From the NCBI GenBank assembly GCA_905235375.1, contig CAJOLH010000001.1, positions 1 through 64,000 on the forward strand: a DNA stretch of 64,000 nt, written 5' to 3'. This document shows positions 36,384 to 44,122 of this stretch, piece by piece. The notes below the pieces were generated by a model. That model searched no databases and was not told where the DNA came from. It saw nothing but the letters and a program-made list of their open reading frames with translations. Within the stretch, counting starts at the first letter, position 1; every line of letters begins with the position of its first letter. Both the position numbers and the translations under genes were made by a program. The DNA is from an uncultured Bacteroidales bacterium (GTDB lineage: Bacteria; Bacteroidota; Bacteroidia; Bacteroidales; UBA3663).

Positions 36384-38189
36384 ATGAAAAAGATAATCAT
36401 TTCCGTTTTCGCAGCCACTTTGGCACTGGCTTCCTGCAACACGTTGGAGGACGACAGCTACTATAAGGACTTGAAGACCGACAACCAGAATGCCGACGTC
36501 TTTTCGACCGAAGAGACGTGTGCCTCCTACCTGCAGAATCATGGCGAGTTCAGCCGCATCTCGCAGCTCTTTCAGGAGCAGGGCATCTATCAGGATATGC
36601 CTTCATCGGGTGAACTTCACACCATCCTTGTAGTCACCGATGCCAACTATAAGGCTCCAGTTGCAGACAGTGCTGCCTACGTTGCAAAGTCGCACATCAC
36701 CAACATTTCGGTGGCTCCATCCAAGCTCAATGACGGCGACCGCCTCCTGATGTGGCACAACAAGTACGTCACCATCTCGATGGACGAGAGTGCCTTACGC
36801 GGCAACATCATCGGTCACATGCAGTTCAATAATGCTACACTCATGGAAGTCATCAAGGCGAGCGACGGCTATATATACGTCATCTCCGACATGATCTCCA
36901 CTCCCACCTCGCTGCAGGATTACATCAACGGTCTCAGCGACGAATACAGCATCTTCAAGCAGATGGTACTTTCGTCAGGCGGTCGTGAGTTCGACAAAGC
37001 CAACTCGAAGGTCATCGGCATCGACTCGAACGGCAACACCCTTTACGACACCGTATGGATCTACACCAACGAATTCTTCGATGCCAAGAACTTCGACCTC
37101 TCCAGCGAGGCACTCAAGGCCACGATGCTGCTTTTCAGCAACAAGGTCATTGAAGAGGCTCTCAACGAAGCCATGGCCAAATATGAAGCATGGGGATATG
37201 CCGACAAGACCGTACTGATGCGCAATGGTTCGATGGATGAGGTCTTCGTAGGATACAGTTCGTGGGAGGACATCCAGAAATGGATTCTCGAAGTTGCCTT
37301 CTACAACAAGACCTACACCGTAGAAGACCTTACGCCCAAGCAGGCTGTCGAAGATCCCAGCGAAAACGACATCACATCCATCTATTCGCGCAACTGGCGC
37401 ACTTCGGTGCAACAGCTCGACTTGGCGCACCCCATGAACCTTTCGAACGGCATTGCATACAACGTCATCAAATTCAAGATTCCCAACAACAGACTCATCT
37501 ACCGTCTGCATGAGGAATTTAATGTGTATGACAAATGTGATGCTGATCAGAAGGCTGCCTATTTCCGCGCTGACAACCTCACCAACTTCAAGGTGAGCAC
37601 CAACGAGGTGGAACCGTGGACACCACGCTCAGGCTACTGGCCGCTCCATGGCGACAGCCCGCTCCATTGCAAGGTGGCAGACAATTCAAAAACGCATCTC
37701 GAACTTGGTTTCACACCGCTGCGCTCTCGCTCCAATGCTGATGGCGGCTACGATGTGCTACCCCTCCTCGTTCCACCTGGAACCTACCGCATGGCAATGG
37801 GCTTCAAGCAAGGTGTGGGCATGAATCCCTTCAACATCGCCGTCTATGCCTTCGATGCAGCTGGCGACAGTGTTCTATGCGCCGAGCCTGTAGGACTTAA
37901 TCTCAACGACGGCTCCACCACCTACCATTACGACCGTGGTGCTTCGCTCAGCAACCGTCTGCCTGAATACTACAATGCCAACGACGAGAACAACACCGCT
38001 GGCAGCAAGAACGGCTATTATTGGACCGATGGCGGCCCTGTATATACCGAAATTACCATACCTGACCTCAATGAGGACGGCTCGGCATTGCGTCTGCTCT
38101 TCAAGATGACTTACGAGAACGCCAACACGCAAACTGCCGACCTCGTCTTCAACCACTGGTGCCTTCGTCCAACTGTAAATAACTATTAA
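36384..38189 (+). CDS. divergent fasciclin-type lipoprotein
   Basis: This 601-residue lipoprotein (lipobox ALASC) begins 20 bases after the preceding FAS1 gene. FAS1 similarity is weaker: the TILVVTDANYKA segment stands where FAPTD normally is, and ASDGYIYVISDMI resembles the end of a FAS1 domain. The C-terminal 200 residues form a probable beta-sandwich with aromatic residues (YRMAMGFKQGVGMN, NGYYWTDGGPVYTEI). It ends one base before the second SusC, which suggests strict co-expression and a place in that SusC complex. Confidence 0.65.
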   Translation: MKKIIISVFAATLALASCNTLEDDSYYKDLKTDNQNADVFSTEETCASYLQNHGEFSRISQLFQEQGIYQDMPSSGELHTILVVTDANYKAPVADSAAYVAKSHITNISVAPSKLNDGDRLLMWHNKYVTISMDESALRGNIIGHMQFNNATLMEVIKASDGYIYVISDMISTPTSLQDYINGLSDEYSIFKQMVLSSGGREFDKANSKVIGIDSNGNTLYDTVWIYTNEFFDAKNFDLSSEALKATMLLFSNKVIEEALNEAMAKYEAWGYADKTVLMRNGSMDEVFVGYSSWEDIQKWILEVAFYNKTYTVEDLTPKQAVEDPSENDITSIYSRNWRTSVQQLDLAHPMNLSNGIAYNVIKFKIPNNRLIYRLHEEFNVYDKCDADQKAAYFRADNLTNFKVSTNEVEPWTPRSGYWPLHGDSPLHCKVADNSKTHLELGFTPLRSRSNADGGYDVLPLLVPPGTYRMAMGFKQGVGMNPFNIAVYAFDAAGDSVLCAEPVGLNLNDGSTTYHYDRGASLSNRLPEYYNANDENNTAGSKNGYYWTDGGPVYTEITIPDLNEDGSALRLLFKMTYENANTQTADLVFNHWCLRPTVNNY

Positions 38190-38190
38190 A

Positions 38191-41100
38191 ATGAGTCATA
38201 CAATTAAGTTCAAACATCTGACGGGTGTGCTCCTACTGATGCTTTCGACCAGCATCAGTGCGCAGGAGCCTACCTATACTATCAAGGGTGTCGTGCTCGA
38301 TGACAACAATCGTCCCGTCAGCGATGCCGTGATCACCGTGCCGGGACATGGATTGGTACGATGCGACGAGAATGGCAACTTCGAGGTCAAAGAGGCCGAG
38401 CAGTGGCTGCAGCTGCGCGTCCAGACTTCGGGCTTCTATACGAAAACCGTACGCGTCGTCAACGACAAGGAAGAACTCACCATCTTCCTTGTGCCGCAAT
38501 CGAAACTGCATTATAACCAGACGCTCGTCGAAGGCATTTTCGGCACACAGGAGGGTCTCGACAATACTTCGGGCATACAGAATGTGGCAAAGAAGGACTT
38601 CGGTGAGAGCGCTGTCACTTTCGATAAGGCATTGCAGGGAAAGTTCACTGGCCTTCAGCTTACACAGAAGTCGGGCATGACGGGCGAAGGCTCGCTGCTC
38701 ACCATGCGTGGCATACGGAGCCTTGCCAGTGAAAACAATCCTCTTATTGTCATCAACGGCGTACCCTACATGCCCGACCTTAACGAATCGGCTCTCGTGA
38801 AAGGCTATTCCCGTTCAATCTTCCAGGCCATGAATCCGCAGGACATTGCCAACGTCACGCTGCTCACCGGCGCTCAAGCTGCTGCATGGGGTTCGTTAGG
38901 TTCCAATGGCGTTCTGCTCATCGAAACCGATGGAGCCAAGTCGGACAATCTCGATACACGTATCACCTTTGTCGGAAGTGTTGGCATGAACTGGCAGAAC
39001 CAACGCCTGCCACTGATGAACGCCTCGCAGTACAAAGGCTATATGAGTGACATCGCCATGGATTATTACAATCACGACATGGGAGCATTCTTCTCCGATT
39101 TCGGCTTTATGTCGAGTCCTACCGCCAATAATGCCAACCTCTATCAGTTCGATACCGACTGGCAGGATGCCATCTACCGCAATTCGATGACGCATGACTA
39201 TCTGTTCCGTGTCGAAGGTGGCGATGCCATTGCCAAATACGACATCTCACTCGGATACATGGGCGATCAGGGTGTAATGGAGAATACTTCGAGTGATCGT
39301 TTCCATGCACAAATCAATGCCAACATCCTCGTGGGCAAGAAATGGGAGATCAATGCCAACATCAACCTGGCATACCTCACCGGCACTTATCAGGAGCAGG
39401 GCTACAGCCTTGAGACCAATCCTCTCTTTGCTGCTTATCGTCGCTCTCCACTACTCAGCCCTTACCGTTCGAACAGCGTACCATCGGAAGATGGCACCTA
39501 CGAACTGCTTTCGACCTATAATAACTACTTCTTGGGTTCTTGCCGTAATACCGATTTCATTGTCTCCAACCCGCTATCGCTCATCAATGATGCAGAAGGC
39601 AACATCCGTCAGTACGACATGAATGCCCGTGCACAGCTTGTTTATAATATCACCAAGGACCTGCACTTAGCTGCCACCATCGGTGTCTTCTCGAACTTTG
39701 ACAAGGAGAAGCTCTTCATCCCTGGCAATGACAATCAGGACATCGTTCCACGCTTCGATGCTTATGGAGAAATCAACAATAGCGTACAGGTAGGTCAATC
39801 GACGGTGCTTAATATGTTCTACGGCATCAATGCGAACTATCGTCACACTTGGCAGCGCCATCACACGCTCAATGTCAATGCTGCCATGCAGGTCATCACC
39901 AGCAGCCTCGAATACGACATGGCCACTGGACGCAATACGGGCAACGACTTCTATCAGACGATGGGTTCCACACAGAGCATCGGTCGTTTCTTCAGCGGCT
40001 ACAACAACGAGTGGAACTGGCTCAACGGTTACATTTCTGCCAACTATTCACTTGCCGACTTCTTCAAGGTAGGTGTCGTTGCTTCGGTTGATGGAGCTTC
40101 TTCGATAGGCAAGGACGCATCGCGCTATGAGGTCTATCCAGGCATTAACGGCAATCTGATGCTCAAGAGCTTCAATTTCCTGCACGACGTGGATGTAGTT
40201 GACAAACTCGACATCTTTGGTGACTTCTCCTACACCGGCAATTCGCGCTTCTCTTCGAAGCTCGGACAATATTACTATACCTCGCAGCCTTATCAGACCA
40301 TCGCTGGCATTGTGCGTGCCAATGTTCCCAATACGGAACTCAAGGCGGAACGTGACCAGACGATGCAGGTTGGCATTGATGCAGCCTTGCTTCGCAATCG
40401 TCTTGCTGCCCGTGCTGCTTTCTACCACACGAAAGCAACCGATGTCCTGATGCTTGGCAAGAGTTCATCTGCACTCGGCTCAAGTCCATATTACTGCAAT
40501 GATGCTGCCATCAGCAGTCAAGGCTTCGAAGTGTCGCTCAACCTCGTGCCCGTACAGACACGCAACTTCCGTTGGACATTAGGCGGCACACTGACCACGC
40601 TGAGCAACACCATCGACGAACTCGGCAACCTCCAGCACAACATCACTACACTCAGCGATGGTGCAGAAATCATCACTGCTGTCGATCATGATCCCTACGC
40701 CTTCTACGGCTATGAGACCGTGGGTATCTATGCCACAACCGCCGAAGCTACCGAAAGTGGACTTACCAATAAAAACAGCGTCAGCTACCAGGCAGGCGAT
40801 ATCCACTATGTTGATCAGAACGGCGATCACATCATCAACGACCTTGACAAGGTAGATCTTGGTTCGCCCACACCCAAGCTTTTCGGTTCCATCTTCACTA
40901 CGTTCGAATATCGTGGTTTCGCACTCGACTTCAACTTCGTCTATAGTCAAGGCAACAAGGCATACAACGCTGTGCGTCGTCTTACGGAAGGCACCTCCGA
41001 CTTCTCTAACCAGAGTGTTTCAGTGGTTCGTCGCTGGCAGAACGAGGGAGATATCACCGATATGCCACGAGCAACGTGGGGTGATGCCATCGGAAATAAC

Positions 41101-41364
41101 GACCTCTCCGATCGTCATATCGAAGATGCCTCCTACCTCAAGCTTCGCGATGTGACCCTCTCCTATTCGTGGGACAAGAAACTTTGGGGCTTCATTCAGA
41201 GTGGCACGATCTTCGTCTCTGGACAGAACCTCCTTTGCCTCACCTCCTACAAGGGATTAGACCCAGAATTCGCCTTCTCGAACGCCGCTTATATGCAAGG
41301 TGTCGATTACGGCAAGGTCGCCCTTCCAAAGAGTTTCAAAATCGGCGTTAATCTCCACTTCTAA
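38191..41364 (+). CDS. SusC/RagA-type TonB-linked outer membrane protein (second pair, divergent plug)
   Basis: A 1057-residue SusC-like protein. It has a signal peptide ending ISAQE, a carboxypeptidase-like domain (YTIKGVVLDDNNRPVSDAVI), a plug (LTMRGIRSLASENNPLIVI) and a barrel ending GVNLHF. The normally conserved EVLKDA..AIYG stretch is replaced by VTLLTGAQAAAWGSLGSNGV, so the plug belongs to a divergent branch. It follows the third FAS1-type gene by one base. SusD comes after a spacer with a hairpin. Ligand not deducible. Confidence 0.88.
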   Translation: MSHTIKFKHLTGVLLLMLSTSISAQEPTYTIKGVVLDDNNRPVSDAVITVPGHGLVRCDENGNFEVKEAEQWLQLRVQTSGFYTKTVRVVNDKEELTIFLVPQSKLHYNQTLVEGIFGTQEGLDNTSGIQNVAKKDFGESAVTFDKALQGKFTGLQLTQKSGMTGEGSLLTMRGIRSLASENNPLIVINGVPYMPDLNESALVKGYSRSIFQAMNPQDIANVTLLTGAQAAAWGSLGSNGVLLIETDGAKSDNLDTRITFVGSVGMNWQNQRLPLMNASQYKGYMSDIAMDYYNHDMGAFFSDFGFMSSPTANNANLYQFDTDWQDAIYRNSMTHDYLFRVEGGDAIAKYDISLGYMGDQGVMENTSSDRFHAQINANILVGKKWEINANINLAYLTGTYQEQGYSLETNPLFAAYRRSPLLSPYRSNSVPSEDGTYELLSTYNNYFLGSCRNTDFIVSNPLSLINDAEGNIRQYDMNARAQLVYNITKDLHLAATIGVFSNFDKEKLFIPGNDNQDIVPRFDAYGEINNSVQVGQSTVLNMFYGINANYRHTWQRHHTLNVNAAMQVITSSLEYDMATGRNTGNDFYQTMGSTQSIGRFFSGYNNEWNWLNGYISANYSLADFFKVGVVASVDGASSIGKDASRYEVYPGINGNLMLKSFNFLHDVDVVDKLDIFGDFSYTGNSRFSSKLGQYYYTSQPYQTIAGIVRANVPNTELKAERDQTMQVGIDAALLRNRLAARAAFYHTKATDVLMLGKSSSALGSSPYYCNDAAISSQGFEVSLNLVPVQTRNFRWTLGGTLTTLSNTIDELGNLQHNITTLSDGAEIITAVDHDPYAFYGYETVGIYATTAEATESGLTNKNSVSYQAGDIHYVDQNGDHIINDLDKVDLGSPTPKLFGSIFTTFEYRGFALDFNFVYSQGNKAYNAVRRLTEGTSDFSNQSVSVVRRWQNEGDITDMPRATWGDAIGNNDLSDRHIEDASYLKLRDVTLSYSWDKKLWGFIQSGTIFVSGQNLLCLTSYKGLDPEFAFSNAAYMQGVDYGKVALPKSFKIGVNLHF

Positions 41365-41391
41365 AAGCACCCCGTTTTCCAAAGTCAATGC

Positions 41392-41411
41392 GGCAGCCAA
41401 GTTTGGCTGCC
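41392..41411 (+). other. intercistronic hairpin, copy 2
   Basis: GGCAGCCAA and TTGGCTGCC form a perfect 9-bp stem with a two-base gap. It lies in the 65-base gap between SusC and SusD of the second pair, in a context (CCCGTTTTCC..AATGC) resembling copy 1 at 34550-34567. Confidence 0.6.
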
Positions 41412-41429
41412 ACCTAAACAAAACCCACA

Positions 41430-43190
41430 ATGAAAACAGCTATATTTCCCCTCTTATTAACTGCCCTCGCCCTTAGCTCCTGCTCCGACTTCTTTGAGCC
41501 GGAAACGAGCGATGCCCTCACTGGCGATGACTATATGTCCGACCTTAATGAGATGGCAACGGGCTACCTCGGCGTGCTCACCAAGATGCAGGCTGCCGGT
41601 GACAAGGAGATCTACCTTACCGACACACGTGCCGAGATGCTCGAACCTACTTCGCAATCGACAGCCGAACTCATTGCGCTCTATAACTACGAAGACAACC
41701 TCAGTGGAAACTCGTATGCTGACCCTGCGCTCTATTACGACGTAGTGATAGCCTGCAACGACTATATACAGAACATGATCGAGTTTCACACCGCCCATCC
41801 CGAGCTCATTGCCCAAACCGACTACTTCCCGGGATTACTATCATCGGCGCTTCGCGTCAAGGTGTGGGCGTACATCACTCTTGGCGAGATCTACGGTCAG
41901 GCTTTGTGGTTCGACGACCCCATAGTCAAGATGCAGGACGTCCGCAACTCCAGTGTTTTCACGCTGCTGCCCATGGAGCAGATCCTCGAACGCTGCATCG
42001 CGATCCTCGAAAATGGTTATCAGGGCTTCTCTGCCAAGGAAAACTTTTCCTGGGTAGCTTGGATCGACCCCGAAAACGTCACCAACATCGCCAACTCGCC
42101 CTACCGCTATTGGGATCAGATGACACCTCCCTACGAGGCTCTTCTGGCGAAATGCAAGATTTGGAGTGCTGCCTATAAGGAGCGTAATGGGCAGAATGCT
42201 GAGAGCGACTACCAAGCCGTGCTTGATCAGCTGCTGCCTTTCCTCGACGACGAGTGGCAGTCATTCCCACATTACTGGAAGCGCGCCGGTCGTACGCCTA
42301 CAGTATATAATAATATGTATAACTACGCCACACCAAATCAGGAGGAATCTGTTTCGGCCATCATCTACGACTATACGAAGAACCAGACGAACCGCCTGCT
42401 CTACCATTTCTCGAACGAATACCCCAATGCCTATCTTCTCACCACCAACGAGGCTGCCCGCCTTCGCTTTGAAGACAATGAGTTCGATCCCTTGGGCACG
42501 CAAACCATCGACCAGCGTTTAGGGCGAACTACGAGAGAGAACGGATCGATATGGTACGTTTCGAAGTTCCGTCCCATCGGCAGCACCGTGCGCACCAATG
42601 CCTATCAGGACGATGTGCATGTCTATACTTTCCGCGCTGCCGAACTTTTCCTGTGGCTTGCCGAAGCCTGCAACCACCTGCAGCGTTTTGAGGCAATGGA
42701 TCGCATCATCAACCAGGGTTTCACCAGCGCTCAGTACGAGATGCTTCAGGCCATTGAGGAGGGTGTCGATTCGCTCTATACCGAGAAGCAGCTGTTCAAC
42801 TATCGTGGCTTCACAACCGAATGGGCGTGTCCCTCATCGACCGACCGCTACGGAATGTACACAGGCTTCCGCACCTGCCTGACCCTCGCCGACGTAGATC
42901 TGTGGGACGAAACAAAGCTACAGGAAGGTTACTCCCTCCAGCAGATCATGCGTCATAACGATGAGCTGATTCGCAACGAATGGATTCTCGAATTCCCCGT
43001 CGAAGGCAAGACCTACCCCGCTATGAACCGCATGGCCGAGCACTACAATGACCCGTCGTTTGTCTCCGACATCGTCCGCGTCAAGTACGAAGCCAACGGC
43101 ATGGCCGACCAAATCACCTCCAAGATTCAATCCGCCAGCCCCATCACCGGCCTGCCGGGATATTGGGTGCCTTGGGATTTAGGGCTGTAG
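41430..43190 (+). CDS. RagB/SusD family lipoprotein (second pair)
   Basis: A 586-residue SusD-like lipoprotein. The signal peptide ends ALSSC, followed by SDFFEPETSDALTGDDYM. Characteristic parts are ALRVKVWAYITLGEIYGQAL, VYTFRAAELFLWLAEACNHL and LIRNEWILEFPVEGKTYPAMNRM, the last corresponding to the E(M/L)xxEGxRxxDLxR region of SusD. It is more diverged than the other two SusD proteins of the window, as its SusC partner is. It is the last gene of the FAS1/SusCD series; the next gene starts 41 bases later. Confidence 0.85.
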   Translation: MKTAIFPLLLTALALSSCSDFFEPETSDALTGDDYMSDLNEMATGYLGVLTKMQAAGDKEIYLTDTRAEMLEPTSQSTAELIALYNYEDNLSGNSYADPALYYDVVIACNDYIQNMIEFHTAHPELIAQTDYFPGLLSSALRVKVWAYITLGEIYGQALWFDDPIVKMQDVRNSSVFTLLPMEQILERCIAILENGYQGFSAKENFSWVAWIDPENVTNIANSPYRYWDQMTPPYEALLAKCKIWSAAYKERNGQNAESDYQAVLDQLLPFLDDEWQSFPHYWKRAGRTPTVYNNMYNYATPNQEESVSAIIYDYTKNQTNRLLYHFSNEYPNAYLLTTNEAARLRFEDNEFDPLGTQTIDQRLGRTTRENGSIWYVSKFRPIGSTVRTNAYQDDVHVYTFRAAELFLWLAEACNHLQRFEAMDRIINQGFTSAQYEMLQAIEEGVDSLYTEKQLFNYRGFTTEWACPSSTDRYGMYTGFRTCLTLADVDLWDETKLQEGYSLQQIMRHNDELIRNEWILEFPVEGKTYPAMNRMAEHYNDPSFVSDIVRVKYEANGMADQITSKIQSASPITGLPGYWVPWDLGL

Positions 43191-43231
43191 ATGGAAAAGA
43201 TGAAATATCAACCCTTAAAAGCTAAACAATT

Positions 43232-44005
43232 ATGCCGAGTAATAACGATTCTAACAAACCTGCGTTCGATGGTATATTCCGAAAGTCGTCCAACTGGCAA
43301 ACACTAAGGTTTTACCAAAAATCGGAGGTCTTGTATCAGATGACTTATGTCTTCTGTGATCGTTTTATGGAGCATTATGGTGATAGGACTGTCGATCAGA
43401 TGATACAAGCTGCGCGTTCCGGCAAGCAGAATATTGTCGAAGGTTCAGAAGATGGCAAGACATCGATGGAGATGGAATTGAAACTTCTTAACGTGGCACG
43501 CGCAAGTATCGGAGAGTTGCGTCAGGATTTTGAAGATTTCATCAAGTCCCGACAACTCTGCATGTGGGAGATTGGCGACGAGCGGTTTCAATCTATGCAG
43601 GATTTTACCAAACGTCATAACCAATTAAGCGAATATGAGCCTTATTTTCAACGATGGTCAGCCGAGGAAATGGCCAACACAGGTCTCACACTTTGCTTTC
43701 AGGTGGATGCTATGATGAACAAATACATGAAATATCTTGAAGAGACATTCGTCACTCAAGGAGGCATCAAGGAAAGAATGCATCAGGCACGCACCAACTA
43801 CCGCAAACAGCAGGATGAACACCTTGCTGAGCTTGAAAAGGCTATTCCCGCCCTTCAGCAACAGCTCGCTAAAGCACAGGCTGAGGCCGCAACATGGCAA
43901 GCTGCTTACGAAGACCTCAAGCAACGAGCTTTGGCATCCTACCATCGACAACAAGACGAAATCTGCGAACTTAAAACAAAGCTCTCTGCTTTCAATAGTA
44001 AGTAG
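43232..44005 (+). CDS. four-helix-bundle (23S rRNA IVP-like) protein with coiled-coil tail
   Basis: A 257-residue soluble protein without signal peptide. Residues about 20-150 match the four-helix-bundle family known from 23S rRNA intervening-sequence proteins (RFYQKSEVLYQMTYVFCDRF, MIQAARSGKQNIVEGSEDG, KLLNVARASIGELRQDFEDF), here of the 'four helix bundle suffix' type. The C-terminal 90 residues are a charged coiled coil (EHLAELEKAIPALQQQLAKA). Relatives include the Avd accessory proteins of diversity-generating retroelements, but no reverse transcriptase or variable repeat is present here. It is a cytoplasmic protein inside a run of surface-protein genes, so its position is unexpected. Function unknown. 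Confidence 0.75.
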   Translation: MPSNNDSNKPAFDGIFRKSSNWQTLRFYQKSEVLYQMTYVFCDRFMEHYGDRTVDQMIQAARSGKQNIVEGSEDGKTSMEMELKLLNVARASIGELRQDFEDFIKSRQLCMWEIGDERFQSMQDFTKRHNQLSEYEPYFQRWSAEEMANTGLTLCFQVDAMMNKYMKYLEETFVTQGGIKERMHQARTNYRKQQDEHLAELEKAIPALQQQLAKAQAEAATWQAAYEDLKQRALASYHRQQDEICELKTKLSAFNSK

Positions 44006-44008
44006 ATA

Positions 44009-44073
44009 CATTTATGTGAAAATAGACTATTTCAAGCCGACTCATTTATGTAAAAATGTCTTTTCAAGGGACT
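44009..44073. repeat. two degenerate direct repeats
   Basis: CATTTATGTGAAAATAG.. (44009-44042) and CATTTATGTAAAAATG.. (44043-44073) are imperfect tandem copies of about 31-34 bases, each ending in TTTCAAG and GACT. They fill the 117-base spacer before the next gene. No promoter was recognised. Confidence 0.45.
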
Positions 44074-44122
44074 CAAGAATATAATCAGCGACACTATCAA
44101 TATTTATTCAACACAAACAACT

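Noticed and set aside
43232-44005. Diversity-generating retroelement accessory gene (avd)
   Set aside because: The fold is similar, but no reverse transcriptase, template repeat or variable repeat was seen in the window.
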